64,000 nucleotides of DNA, from assembly GCA_016711705.1 (NCBI GenBank), contig JADJSK010000013.1, forward strand, positions 1 to 64,000. The letters are read 5' to 3'. A model generated the notes under the pieces. The model searched no databases. It was not told the origin of the DNA and saw only the letters and a list, made by a program, of their open reading frames with translations. Numbering within the stretch: position 1 is the stretch's first letter; each line of letters starts with the position of its first letter. The position numbers were made by a program, and so were the translations under genes. This document shows, in pieces, positions 22,140 to 33,379 of the stretch. The DNA is from Candidatus Brachybacter algidus. Its GTDB lineage: Bacteria; Bacteroidota; Bacteroidia; Chitinophagales; Saprospiraceae.

Positions 22140-22800
22140 GGAGTGCCTGTGCAATTAGTTCCAATATAGGATATGATTACTAGTCCATTGCCTGACTGCA
22201 TTCCAGATGTCGTAGAACCTCCGGTCACACCACCAATATAACTGGAACCTCCTCCTCCACCGGCACCTGCACCACCTCCATACCAGCCGCCACCGCCACC
22301 GGAGCAATTGAAATTACCTGAATTATTGCCTCCCAATCCAAATGTGCCCGGCAAACATTCCGGATCTCCCGGAGAGCCAAGGCCACCAGCTATTTGTGTT
22401 CCTCCAAATCCCTGAGATCCAGGATAACCTCCGTCTCCGCCGATTAAGCCACCACCGCCACCGGCTACAGCAGTTGCACCACTACTTCCACCGCCACCGG
22501 CTCCTACAAGTATTCTGTTATTTAAAGTTGTTCCTCCAAAGCGAATATCAGAGGCTCCGCCTCCAGCTCCACGAAAACCAAAAGTTCCACCTGCATTACC
22601 TCCTCCATTCCAACCACCGCCAGTTGTAGTTGGTGTTCCACCTACATATATATTCAAAATTTGTCCCGGGGTAACAGCTAAATCGCCTTTAGCGTATCCA
22701 CCTAAGCCTCCCGGATCATTACCACCATAATTACCCGGGCCTCCTTGCGCGCCCCAAGTTTCTATGGTTAACTGAGTAACTCCTGCAGGCACAGTCCACG
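22140..22800 (-). other. glycine-rich domain coding region inside the giant protein
   Basis: About 200 residues starting at VNFNYTGSMQTWTVPAGVTQL and rich in Gly runs (VGAGGGGSSG, GGGGGWYGGGAGAGGGG), ending SYIGGVTGGSTTSG...VIISYIG. The layout matches the glycine-rich domain family that includes the region in ALK/LTK receptors. In bacteria it is seen in large surface proteins; its function is unknown. Confidence 0.65.
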
Positions 22801-25800
22801 TTTGCATTGATCCAGTATAATTAAAGTTGACAAGTCCTGAACCTTCTGTCGAAGGAGTCACTATAACAGTAGCTACTACCGGAGCATTAGTTGCATTAGT
22901 AGCAGTAAAGCTCCCAATATTGCCACTTCCACTTGAAGCCAGACTAATGGAAGGTGTATTATTCGTCCAGTTAAATGTTGTACCAGGTAATGAACCGGTA
23001 AAATTTACCGCCGCAGTTGACGTATTATTACATACAGTTTGATTGGCAGGTTGTACTACATCAGGTATTGGATTAACTGTTATGCCACCGGTTGCGATTA
23101 CAACTCCACATCCTCCTGTCAAGGTGACGGTATAACCGAACGGTGAACCCGTTGTTGTATTTGGTGTCCCTGATATTGTCACCACATTGGCCACCCAGCT
23201 GCCAGAGACGCCCCCAGGTAAACCACTAAAGGTGGCACCTGTAGCGCCGGTAGTTGAATAGGTAATATTCGTAATTGGGGTATTAAGACATACAGTCTGT
23301 GCATTTGTTCCTGCCGTCGAAGTTAATGTAATTGTATTATCAGGGTTGGCTGCTACCACAATAGGATTGGATGTTGAGCTGCAACCTGTTATACCTGACT
23401 CCGCTGTGTAGCTACCTGAAACACTAGCATTGTATGTCAGGGCATTTGCACCACCAATGGGACTTGCACCATTATGCCATTGTATATTGGTAATAAAAGG
23501 GGTAACGATGGTTTTAAAGTTTAGCCTAGATGCAGGATATCCATATACATCTGAAAAATAGGTTCCATATGATCCGTTATTTGCAGTTAGGCTAAGACTA
23601 GACGCTCCTAAAAGCTGAAATGTATATGTATTTCCTGGGGTTAAATGTACCGGTGTAATATTTATAGAGTAAAAACCGCCGGGACCATTTATTAAAACAC
23701 TTTGCGTGCTTACCAGACTTCCGAATGTACCTATGCCGCTGTAAATATTGAATGCATATGTATTGTTGGTTGTACCATTTAATTGGATCTCTATTGTCCC
23801 CGTCATACCATCGACTGTGGGTACAAAACTCTGCCATTGATTAATACCGGCTGTACCGGTATTAACTGTAGTAAATGACAGATCAGTGACTGGTGTTACT
23901 TCCGCCGTTAATGTTACTGTACCCGGAATACAGAATGTTGTAGGGCCTCCTGCAGTTATTACCGGTGTTACAGGTGGTGTATTTGTAACAGCTATGTTAT
24001 TTGACGGAATTGAATAGCAACTTCCATTATAATTTTCCGCTGTATAATTTCCAACTGCTGCGGGGCTATAAGATGACATCGTTGCGCCGGGTATCAACAA
24101 GTTATTTTCAAACCACTGAACACTTCCCAATGCAGGTGTCATAGTGGTTATAAAAATGAGTCTCCATGGTGGATTTAATCCGTAACCGTCCGAAAAGTAT
24201 GAGCCATAGCCGGAATATGTCCCAATCAAACTAAGATTACTTGCAGTTACTAATTGAAAAGTATAATCATTTCCTGCCGTTAGGTTTAAAGCGCTGATAT
24301 TAAATCCAAGAAATGCACTACAATCACTTATTGTGACAGTCTGAGTATTCAACAATGTTCCTCCTGTGCCAACACCACTATATATGTTCAGAGTAATATT
24401 TCCACTAGGGCAACCATTAGGTTTAATTTGTATTGCATTCAAAGCCCCGGGTAATATTTGGTTTAAATGATTGCCATTGATTTGTGCCAGATGTACCGAT
24501 ATTTGATGTAGTGAATGAAAGGTCGGTAACCGCTTGTGTAGTGGCAGTTAATGTAACTGCTCCAGAAGTACACAAAGATGCTGAACCGGTTGAGCTTATT
24601 ACCAATGCAGAAGGAATCGAATTTACATTTATGCTACCTGATGCTACATTACTACAACCTCCGCCAGTAAGCGTAACAGTATAGTTAGAAGTTCCGGGAC
24701 CTGAGGGTGTACCACTTATGGTTACTACATTAGCAGCCCAGCTACCAGATACTCCGGCAGGCAAACCTGCAAAGTTAGCGCCTGTAGCAATGTTTGTAGA
24801 ATAGGTTATTGTATTTATTGCAGAACCATTGCAAATTAATTGTGCATCAGTACCTGCTCCAGATGTCAATATAATGCTACATGCAATTACAGTTATTGTT
24901 CCTCCAGCAGTTACGGTTCCGCAACCACCGTTAAGTGTTACTGTATAATTGAAAGGTGAACCAACAATTGTAGATGGCGAACCACTGATAGTTACTACAT
25001 TGCTAGCCCAGCTACCTGATACTCCGGCAGGCAAACCACTGAAAGAAGCTCCTGTAGCTCCAACAGTTGAATAGGTAATATTGGTAATAGGTGTATTTAC
25101 CGACACCGTTTGATTATTCGTCCCGAGTGCTGAAGTTAGCGAAATAGTATTAAGCGGATTAACCGTTATTGTACCAGTAGCCGTAATTGTTCCACAACCT
25201 CCATTAAGTGTTACTGTATAACTAAATGGCGAACCTACAGTAGTACTTGGTGTACCGGTGATCGTAACCACATTTGATGCCCAACTACCTGACACACCTG
25301 TCGGTAATCCACTAAATGAAGCCCCCGTAGCTCCTGTAGTAGAGTAAGTTATATTTGTCATCGAAGAATTTATACAAACCGTTTGCGAATTGGTACCGGC
25401 TGCAGACGTAAGGGTGACTGTGTTGTTTGGAGTTACGGTAATCGAACCTGTAGCTGTAATTGTTCCACAACCTCCTGTAAGTGTTACTGTATAGCTGAAT
25501 GGAGAACCTGCGGTCGTAGATGGTGAACCACTAATGGTTACAACATTGGCTGACCAACTGCCGGATACGCCTGCTGGTAATCCACTAAAGGTAGCGTCTG
25601 TAGCACCAGTCGTGTTATAAGTTATATTTGTTATTGGAGAATTTATGCAAACCGTTTGTGCATTCGTACCGGCTGCTGAACTAAGAGTGATCGTATTGGC
25701 CGATAAAATATTGTACGAACATTGGCTACTGGAAGTGCCTAAAGGAAATGCACTGTTGTTATAAGTCCAATTGGCAGTATTGTAAATTATGGCTGACATC

Positions 25801-26280
25801 TGCGCTGCTGAACAGGCACTTGCTAAAGCACAAGCACTGAATTTTCCGTTATCAGGCTCAATGGTTCCATTTGTCACAGCCGAAGGTAAAGGCCCTGGTG
25901 ACATAAGAAAGCAGGTTTGGCCATTTACCAAACCAGGTGGGACACTACTTTCATTGAGTGTTACCGGAACCAAATCCCATGTTGCATACACAGTAGTATT
26001 AGTCACAATGTTAGCTAGCAATGCTGTTATAAATCTGCGTGTAGCATCATTATAATTTGTTGCAGGGCCGGCGGGGGGACCTGTTTGAAAAACCAAAAGG
26101 TTGTCACCACCAACTGCAAGATTCAAACCATCTGTATAGCCATTTGGTGGAGGAAGCGCGGTAGGGATAATAGGTGTTTCATTTGTAATAGTTCCAAGAA
26201 GTGTTACTCCTGCTTCATCAGAAGATGCTCTCCATTCGTAATATTCAGAACCGGCCGGCAACTCATCATGGTAGTAATTA

Positions 26281-27298
26281 ACGTGAATAATGGTTAAGCA
26301 ACATTCAAATATACCTCTTTAGAGAGTTCGGTTGTGCTTAATTTAATGCTAGGTTTTTTAGGAAAGAAATGATATGCACAGAGAGCAGAAATCGCATTGT
26401 TCAAAAATCCTTGCAGAGCTCTATGTCTGGTGTGCTGTATGTTACATTGGTTTTTCAATTCGTCATTGACACATTCTATTAGTGCTCGTTTTCTCAGCAG
26501 CACCTTATCGTTATCAGATAAGTTCATAGACTTCTGTTTTTACGTCTTTAAAGATCAAGTCTACACCATCATTCCATAGGAATTGGGCTAGTTTGTCAGA
26601 TATATATCCTCTGTCGCCGAGAGTTTTCCGAAAACTTTTTTACCATTACGGAGAGAATGTCTTGATTCCTGTCATCTACATTTGCCTTGGACAGGTAGAA
26701 GTTCAACAACTCACCTTTGTCATTAATGATCAGGTGAAGTTTAAACCCAAAAACCAGCCCATTGTGCTTTTAGATTTAGTCGCAAAACCTTTGAAAACCT
26801 TGTTCTGCTTTTCTTTTTATGTGACAAACATTTAAGGTTGTTGAGTCAATAAGCTAATTCCGGTGCATGCTCCCAAACATCTGTCTTTCAAAACATCAAC
26901 AATGGAACAAAAGTCGGTTTTGTGTCTGATTAAATCGCTCATATGTAACCAATCCAGGAAACAGATCTCTCCAATGAACTAAAACCAATTCATTATAGTA
27001 TCTTTTAAAATTGGTATAAGAACTCAAATGAAAGCAAATGTAAATCGTCATCTTTTCTGATAGACACAATGATGATTTTCTATTTCTGAATTTCTTATTT
27101 CCAGTTGAAATAGCCCTTTTGCACTCAATTTCATCAAATCCTTTGCAAAAATCGTCAACAGTAATGAAAATTTCTATAACTTTGTGTTTATCCATAGGAG
27201 AATTATTTGATTTATATTGTTGTTTGTCAGACACTAATATATTAAATATTCTCCTATTTTTATAATATTTAGCCTTTTTTCTTATCCATTATTCACGT
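26281..27298 (-). mobile_element. IS982-family insertion sequence with 6-bp target duplication
   Basis: An element of 1,018 bp with terminal inverted repeats ACGTGAATAATGG at both ends, extended imperfectly by TAAG. Direct repeats TAATTA flank it exactly (26275-26280 and 27299-27304). Removing the element and one TAATTA restores an uninterrupted frame in the giant secreted protein gene (EVFFIN-YYHDELPAG). It encodes one transposase with several frame breaks. Confidence 0.92.
26294..27234 (-). pseudogene. IS982 family transposase, frameshifted
   Basis: Pieces from the N-terminus: KVIEIFITVDDFCKGFDEI, SLCLSEKMTIYICFHLS, HWRDLFPGLVTYERF; then SLIDSTTLKVCHIKRK (first catalytic Asp region), GFKLHLIINDKGELLNF with KANVDDRNQ, YISDKLAQFLW, and lastly RKRALIECVNDELKNQCNIQHTRHRA (Glu region). 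This order is diagnostic of IS982. At least three frame changes or stops lie between 26900 and 26530. Neighbouring genes for 15 kb to the right are intact, so real decay is plausible and the copy is probably inactive. Confidence 0.85.
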
Positions 27299-27675
27299 TA
27301 ATTAATAAAAAACACTTCTGTTCCCTGTGCTATGCCACCTGCGGGAACCACCCATTTAATCACGGCTTCGCTGCCCAATCCAAATGTATTGGGCGGATAT
27401 GCTTCATCAAGCCAATTGTTGGACACAGCATTCCAACCACGATCTGTAAAATAAATTACTGTTCCAGCCGCAATCCCACTAGGCTTCAATACTACTATTG
27501 AAAACCGATCTTCTTTCTCTACAATTCCAACAGTAAAGGTGTTGCTTGGATCAAAATCTGACTGATAACTTGCAATGGCCAGGTCTCCAGCAGCAAGGTT
27601 ATTTTGGGAAAAAGATTTAGAGGATAAAAACAGTAAAGCTAGCAATAAGCCAAGTAATTGGAAACACTTTTTCAT

Positions 27676-28238
27676 GTACGTGGTAGTTTAGAATTAAGGG
27701 TAAAGGGGTAAAAAAACGGCATTTCCATAAGCTTTAATTACCTAAAATTGAAGCAATGTCAATGTCGACAATAAAGGTATTTTATTTTATTCTAAATTCC
27801 TATCAATCAGTCGATATATTGATCATTTATTTTATTTCTAAGATTGTGGTACCCTTTATATATAAATCACTATTTCTAAGAATAGTAAGCCACCCCATTT
27901 TATACCCCCATCCCATCTACCTAACGTCTTTCCAAGCGAAGCGAGGAATCTTTATGCTATAGGGATTTTCTTTTTTGGCTTAGTGCAATTTGTTTTACAC
28001 ACGATTTTTGAAGTTGGATGTTTGTCTATAAGTTAGTGTTGATCATTGTACAATATAAAAATTTATTGGGCGGATCAATACTATTTACTTTGTTCGACGT
28101 GGAAATATATGGACTTCAATCGTTAAATAATTGCACTTAATCATGAAGTGAGTAAGAACAATTTTAAGCTTGCTTTTACAACTTTTAGTATTTAATTACG
28201 CTACCAAAATATTTTGGTGATCAAATTACATCACTCCA
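27676..28238. other. gene-free region upstream of giant protein gene
   Basis: It separates the convergently read upstream ends of the giant protein gene and the 3' end of the oxidoreductase gene. A 68-codon open frame at 27756-27962 has no family match and is rejected. No hairpin or clear promoter was seen. Confidence 0.45.
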
Positions 28239-29447
28239 TCATTTCCTTTCAAATCCATACACCTTTTCCCTTTCATCTTCCTTGCCCTTCAATTTATTTA
28301 AAATGATCTGTGCTGCAATCATAGAAAAAGTAATTCCATTGCCGCCATAACCCAGTGCAAAAAGCATGTTTGGATAACCCGGATATTCTCCGATGTAAGG
28401 AAGCCCGTCCTTAGTCTCACTAAAGGTGCCACACCAAGCCATTTCGCATTTTAATTCGATGTCAGCAAATAGTGTTTTAAAGGTAGCAAGGAGTTTGTCA
28501 GTTTTACGCTGAAGCAATGCATCCCTCAATTTTTCATTCTTAAACTTAATGTCCTCCCCACCGATCATGATGCGATTATCATTTGTGGTTCGAAGATAAA
28601 AATAAGGTCGGGCGGTCTCCCAAATCAACGATTCTTCATGCCACAATTCGTCCTTCCGCATTGGTTCCGAAACCAAGGCATAAGTGCTGAGTAAATTCAT
28701 TACTTTTTTTGGAAGAAAAGCACCCGCCTCAAATCCTGCCGCCACAATGAGGTATTTGCATTTTATATATTTTTCTGAGGTAGTGAGGAGTTCATACCCA
28801 TCAGATGTAGCTTGATGTTTTTCAATTTCGGTATAAGGATAAAGATCCAGACCATTTTTCTCATGATGATGACGGATGAGACCTGAAGCGGCTTTGTAAG
28901 CATCCAGCTGCCCGGAGACATTGTTGTAAAGCCCACCTTTACGGTCTATATTATAGGTATCTTTAAGATCCTCCTGAGACATATATTCTACAGGAAGGCC
29001 ATATTTAATGCGCGCATCATATTCTTTTCCGATCTCTTTTAAACCCTTTTTATCTGAAGCAACATAAAGACTGGAACGGCGCTCGAATTCTGCATCCACC
29101 TTTGTTTTTTTAAAGACATTTTCGAGGTCAGTGATGGATTGTAGGCAGCCTCGGTAAGCTGTTACCGCTGTGCGTTCGGTTACTTTTTTCAATAACTGGT
29201 GCAAGGGAACATCGATCTCGTACTGTAGCTGCGCTGTACTCGCCGCAGAACTTCCCGTCCCGATAGACCTCTTGTCGAATATGGCACATTTAAAGCCATG
29301 ACTACACAATTCATGTGCCACCAGTGCTCCTGTGATCCCCGAACCGATGATGGCGACATCTATTGAAATGTCCTGTTCAAGTTCATGCACATGATTAAAT
29401 AAAGGGTTTTTGACCAGCCAATAGGGAAATCCAGCGTATAAATCCAT
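28239..29447 (-). CDS. FAD-dependent oxidoreductase (DAO family)
   Basis: 402 residues. The N-terminal dinucleotide fold IDVAIIGSGITGALVAHEL is followed by FDKRSIGTGSSAASTAQLQY, typical of D-amino-acid-oxidase-like enzymes (glycine oxidase and gamma-glutamylputrescine oxidase relatives). The second nucleotide-contact region is CKYLIVAAGFEAG, and near the C-terminus LPYIGEYPGYPNMLFALGYGGNGITFS closes the FAD site. It probably oxidises a primary or secondary amine in the cytoplasm; the substrate cannot be deduced. It is a single gene, with no obvious operon partner. Confidence 0.85.
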   Translation of the reverse strand: MDLYAGFPYWLVKNPLFNHVHELEQDISIDVAIIGSGITGALVAHELCSHGFKCAIFDKRSIGTGSSAASTAQLQYEIDVPLHQLLKKVTERTAVTAYRGCLQSITDLENVFKKTKVDAEFERRSSLYVASDKKGLKEIGKEYDARIKYGLPVEYMSQEDLKDTYNIDRKGGLYNNVSGQLDAYKAASGLIRHHHEKNGLDLYPYTEIEKHQATSDGYELLTTSEKYIKCKYLIVAAGFEAGAFLPKKVMNLLSTYALVSEPMRKDELWHEESLIWETARPYFYLRTTNDNRIMIGGEDIKFKNEKLRDALLQRKTDKLLATFKTLFADIELKCEMAWCGTFSETKDGLPYIGEYPGYPNMLFALGYGGNGITFSMIAAQIILNKLKGKEDEREKVYGFERK

Positions 29448-29628
29448 GTGTAATTGTTAGGTATTAATTGTTAATTGTTATTGGTGGGAGGACTTGAAGA
29501 CATGAGAAATAAATGAGGAAAAAAGGAAAAAAGTTCCTGTTGAAAAGGATAATTGTAGTCAAATTAATGAATATTAGATTGTTGAATACAATGCCAATTT
29601 GCCTAATTACTATGTATTAAATTCACAA

Positions 29629-32040
29629 TTAAAATTTATACAAATATCCTATTCTTATGACCTGAGTTTCATAATAGTCTGCACTTTTATAATTAAAATT
29701 CTCAGCTATGATCTCCTTTTTAATTCTCATAGTATTTAATAAATCTGTACCATTGATAAAGAATTCACCCTTACCGTTCTGAACAGATTTCTTTATTCCA
29801 ACATCCAACGAAAATCTTGACCCAATTTTTCCTTGTGGAATGATATCAGGAGCAAGATATACAAGGGAAATCTGAGCATCCAATTTCTTCGTGAAATGAA
29901 ATTGATTATTTAATTTAATATTTCCTGAATAAACTTTTTGTTGCACGGCAGAAAAAGTATTAGGAACAGGATATAAGTTCTTCACACTAAATGCATTGAT
30001 CTGATTGTAATAAACATTTATATTCAAATTCATTGAATACATTTTCGTCATATCCTGACCCATTATGATTTCAATTCCTGAATTTAAACTTTTCCCCGCA
30101 TTCTGAAATATGGCATAAATCAAATTATCATCGGAAACCGAACTCAATATTCTGGTAATGGTGCCCTTCCCCGTCCTGTGATAAAGTGCTGAATACAAAT
30201 ATCCATTTCGCCAATTTCTCTTATACCCCAACTCCAAAGCAGTCGTAAACTGTGGTCTTAGGGCAGGATTGCCTACTTTTATAATTTCGGCGTCATCATA
30301 CTTTGGAAAAATTCTAATATCGACCTCATTCGGTCTGTCCACTCTTCGGTTAAAAGAAACAGATAATTTATTTTGATCGTTTAATTTATAGCCCAGACGA
30401 ATATTTGGAAATGGTTGAATGTAATTATATCCATCACTTTTATATGTATTATGATCAGGATTAACATCATACTGCAAATCTACATACTCAAGTCTTACCC
30501 CTACTTCAGCTTCAAACTTTTTATTCTCAAATAAATAATTACCATATACCGCGGGGATTATTTCACTATAAGTTGCCCAGCCCCCGGCATTAGTATCCAA
30601 AGGTGAATTAAGTCCGGGAAAAAATTGCATATTAGTTGGGATATTCCTTCTGCGCAATTTAAGGCCGGTTTCTAATTTCCCATACCTTAAAGGTTTGGAG
30701 TAATCGACATTTAAATCTGCGACATGTTCGTCGGACAATAATTTAAAAGCATCCTTTCCTGTATAGTCCTGTAAAATATTATTAAAAAAGTACTTTTCGT
30801 CCTCTCTATGAAAGGTATAATTTAAACCAATATTCAAAAAGCGACCCGGTTGACTAAATTTGTGTTGAAATGACGCAGTTGCCATTACAGTCGTCTTTAA
30901 TTCATCTTCCAAAAATTGCCATAGCCTCCTTCTGGAAGTTAGATCTTCATTAAAGAAAGGTTGGTCACCACGGTCGATAATCTTTTCACTACCAAATAAG
31001 CCTGAAACAGTCAATGTGTTTTTTTCATTAAAATTCCAGTCAACACCGGCTTTGCTTGTAAAGAAATTGGTATTTCGATTTCTTTTTAATTGTTGCTTTG
31101 TGATATCACCGTTATCATATTTCCTGGTTATAAACTCATTTTTATTGAGCGTATGTGTATAAAGATTGTTCACCTGGATAAACAAATTCTGCTTACCTTT
31201 TCTGTAATTTAAAGAAAGAGAGGGATTAATTTTTGGTGTGTATTGATATTGAGGTCTGATCGAAGGTAAATTTTCTTTTTTTAACCACAATGCTCCAAGT
31301 CCTCCGGACAAACCTACCTTTCCATTGAAGCCCTCCTTCTTATTCTTCTTTAGTATAATATTGATAATACCTGCATTGCCATTTGCGTCAAATTTTGAAG
31401 AAGGATTATTAATAATTTCAATTCTTTCAATAGCAGAAGCAGGTAGATTATCAAGTCCTGATTGGCTACCAAAGCCGGTTAAAGCGGTTTGTTTGCCATC
31501 TATCAGCGCGGATACCTTTTCATTTCCCCTCAATAATACCTTTCCATTGTCAATAGAGACACCGGGCAAATTCTGAAGTGATTGCAATACAGAACCGCCA
31601 CTTTGGCTGATATTATCCTGAGTAGAATAAGTCCTGACATCCAATTTATTGTTTATTTCATCTTGTTTGGCAGTAATAATTACTTCGTCCAATACCTGCA
31701 TGTTTTCAGCTAATTCTATCGTACCCAGATCAAGATAATCTGACAGACTGCCGACAAAAACTTCCTTTCTTAGCGTCAAATAGCCAACAAAGGAGATCTC
31801 TAAATAATAATTACTGGAGGAAATGTTTGCAATTGTAAATCTGCCTTGGTCATTGGAAACAGAGCCTGACACAAAAGAACTGTCCTTTGCATTCATAAGT
31901 ACTACATTTACATAAGGTAAAACTTTATCTTCTGCCGCATCTTTTATGATCCCGGAGATAGCAATGGAAGATACTTGGGAATAGATATTAGATACTGACA
32001 ATGGGATAAACAGCATTGTCAGCGTGAAATATTTTATCAT
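29629..32040 (-). CDS. TonB-dependent-receptor-like outer membrane protein (OMP_b-brl_3 type)
   Basis: 803 residues. Signal peptide, a carboxypeptidase-regulatory-like domain (ISGIIKDAAEDKVLPYVNVV...ISFVGYL), a plug domain (GGSVLQSLQNLPGVSIDNGKV, IERIEIINNPSSKFDANGNA), then a long beta-barrel ending in the aromatic residues IRIGYLYKF. No SusD-like partner is present, which fits the outer-membrane-beta-barrel class rather than glycan uptake. It starts 14 bp after the PepSY-like gene and closes the two-component operon. The ligand is unknown; co-location with a PAP2 phosphatase and a sensor kinase points to envelope homeostasis. Confidence 0.85.
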   Translation of the reverse strand: MIKYFTLTMLFIPLSVSNIYSQVSSIAISGIIKDAAEDKVLPYVNVVLMNAKDSSFVSGSVSNDQGRFTIANISSSNYYLEISFVGYLTLRKEVFVGSLSDYLDLGTIELAENMQVLDEVIITAKQDEINNKLDVRTYSTQDNISQSGGSVLQSLQNLPGVSIDNGKVLLRGNEKVSALIDGKQTALTGFGSQSGLDNLPASAIERIEIINNPSSKFDANGNAGIINIILKKNKKEGFNGKVGLSGGLGALWLKKENLPSIRPQYQYTPKINPSLSLNYRKGKQNLFIQVNNLYTHTLNKNEFITRKYDNGDITKQQLKRNRNTNFFTSKAGVDWNFNEKNTLTVSGLFGSEKIIDRGDQPFFNEDLTSRRRLWQFLEDELKTTVMATASFQHKFSQPGRFLNIGLNYTFHREDEKYFFNNILQDYTGKDAFKLLSDEHVADLNVDYSKPLRYGKLETGLKLRRRNIPTNMQFFPGLNSPLDTNAGGWATYSEIIPAVYGNYLFENKKFEAEVGVRLEYVDLQYDVNPDHNTYKSDGYNYIQPFPNIRLGYKLNDQNKLSVSFNRRVDRPNEVDIRIFPKYDDAEIIKVGNPALRPQFTTALELGYKRNWRNGYLYSALYHRTGKGTITRILSSVSDDNLIYAIFQNAGKSLNSGIEIIMGQDMTKMYSMNLNINVYYNQINAFSVKNLYPVPNTFSAVQQKVYSGNIKLNNQFHFTKKLDAQISLVYLAPDIIPQGKIGSRFSLDVGIKKSVQNGKGEFFINGTDLLNTMRIKKEIIAENFNYKSADYYETQVIRIGYLYKF

Positions 32041-32054
32041 TAAATTAATTATTT

Positions 32055-32471
32055 TTATTCAATCAAATTTCCATTAGTATCAAAAATTTTGTCTCCCGAT
32101 TTTAATTCAACTTCGTACGTGATGACACCATTAAAATCAATGATCTCAGCTACTTCCTTAATTTTTTCATTGGGATGATTTTTTTTCAAATACGATTGAA
32201 TAGCATCCGGAAGTTGATTCTGGCTGATTTCACTTTCTATTTCTAGGATTTTACCGGATGTATCCAATAAAGCTGAACTTTCGATCTCATTTTCTTCAAA
32301 TTCCGCTTCATAATTTAGATTTTCTTTCTCCCATTTAACTTTTGAGACAGCCGGATACTTAGTTTTAAACGCGGCTTTTACAGCTTCCGGAACGGCTTTC
32401 TCACTTAGTTTTTGAGCATTTAAACACAATGAGATTGAAACAAATATTAGCATTAATATGTGCTTATACAT
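32055..32471 (-). CDS. PepSY-like periplasmic protein
   Basis: 138 residues with a signal peptide ending in LNAQ and two tandem PepSY-like units: VPEAVKAAFKTKYPAVSKVKW with YEAEFEENE, then LPDAIQSYLKKNHPNEKIKE with ITYEVELKSG. Proteins of this kind (DUF2874-like) are frequent beside two-component systems and TonB-type barrels in Bacteroidota. The molecular role is unknown. It lies between the PAP2 gene (128 bp) and the barrel gene (14 bp). Confidence 0.82.
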   Translation of the reverse strand: MYKHILMLIFVSISLCLNAQKLSEKAVPEAVKAAFKTKYPAVSKVKWEKENLNYEAEFEENEIESSALLDTSGKILEIESEISQNQLPDAIQSYLKKNHPNEKIKEVAEIIDFNGVITYEVELKSGDKIFDTNGNLIE

Positions 32472-32599
32472 AACTTGAATATTTTAATTATTAATTAATT
32501 GTGTTGCAAAGTTGATCATTGATTCTGTAGAAATATTGAATTATTTGGAGAACTCATGATTTTCTTTTATGTCAAAATTTAATTAGAGAAATAGTGTAA

Positions 32600-33328
32600 T
32601 TAAAATTCTTTCATAATGGGATCCCTTCTACCCCATTTATATTGATGTGTCCAATAACTTGCCTTCATAGACAAATATCCTATGCCAGCTCCAACAAGGA
32701 CATCACTTATAAAATGTTTGTTATTGAACATTCTCAAAGCACCAACACTGCCTGCAATGCCATATGATAAATATGGCATCAATTTGAACTTGTATTTATA
32801 TTCTTCACTCAGAAAAGTTGCTGCTGCGAATGCTTGGGCTGTATGGCCTGAAGGAAATGAATGGTAATTAGAAATATCCGGTCTCAGTTGGTGAATAGAA
32901 TTCTTTAAAATATAGACAGTGCCAAGCATTACTAATTCACCTTTTATCAAAATTACAGTTCGGTTGGTAAAATCGGTTTTTGACTTTATACCAAATGCAT
33001 CCAGACCATATGATATTGCAATGGGCGAAAACTGCAAATAATCATCGACATGGGTTTTGAAATTTGGAATATGCTCATTTCTTTCTTCTACTATCTCGTT
33101 TTTTATAGACTCTGTGCGGTTACTATTCATGAGTATTCCGGAAAAAATTAATCCAGCTGGAACGGATAATTGTTTAAAATTAAATTTATCCTTACCCTTT
33201 TCAATTTGAATTTTACTACTATCACCATCAATTATTACGCTCGTAAAGCAAAATGATTCATTCAATGAAATCGTTAGAATCAAAATAATAAAATAAATTC
33301 TTGTGCAATATCTATCTAAAATTTTCAT
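32600..33328 (-). CDS. PAP2 superfamily membrane phosphatase
   Basis: 242 residues. The three PAP2 motifs are present: KNSIHQLRP, FPSGHTAQAF (catalytic His) and RMFNNKHFISD (His and Asp). Several hydrophobic segments and an N-terminal signal-like stretch place the active site on the periplasmic side. Such enzymes remove phosphate from undecaprenyl pyrophosphate or lipid A. Being downstream of an OmpR-type two-component system suggests regulated envelope or lipid A dephosphorylation (inference). Confidence 0.87.
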   Translation of the reverse strand: MKILDRYCTRIYFIILILTISLNESFCFTSVIIDGDSSKIQIEKGKDKFNFKQLSVPAGLIFSGILMNSNRTESIKNEIVEERNEHIPNFKTHVDDYLQFSPIAISYGLDAFGIKSKTDFTNRTVILIKGELVMLGTVYILKNSIHQLRPDISNYHSFPSGHTAQAFAAATFLSEEYKYKFKLMPYLSYGIAGSVGALRMFNNKHFISDVLVGAGIGYLSMKASYWTHQYKWGRRDPIMKEF

Positions 33329-33379
33329 TTAATTATTCTTTTAAAGAGTTAATTCTCCTAATTTACTTTGTAATTAAAA

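Larger units (their letters stand above)
17777..27675 (-). pseudogene. giant T9SS-secreted Ig/PKD-repeat protein, split by IS982 element and a frameshift
   Basis: One ancestral gene of about 2,950 codons in three pieces. 27675-27298 encodes a signal peptide (LLALLFLSSKSFSQ) and a domain with IYFTDRGWNA. After the IS982 element the frame resumes at 26274 (YYHDELPAGSEYYEW) to 24423, then one shift near 24440 leads to a 2,221-codon frame. Contents in order: FTDRGW-type domain; about five copies of a 90-residue Ig-like unit (SGLPAGVSGSW); two IYSGVGT-type beta domains; a glycine-rich domain; PKD-like units; seven near-identical 92-residue units; about five Ig-like units with YSWSGP; a T9SS sorting domain (VYPNPTNDLLYF...LPSGIYQIRW). 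It is probably a cell-surface adhesin. With the insertion, the secreted product stops after 125 residues. Confidence 0.85.
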
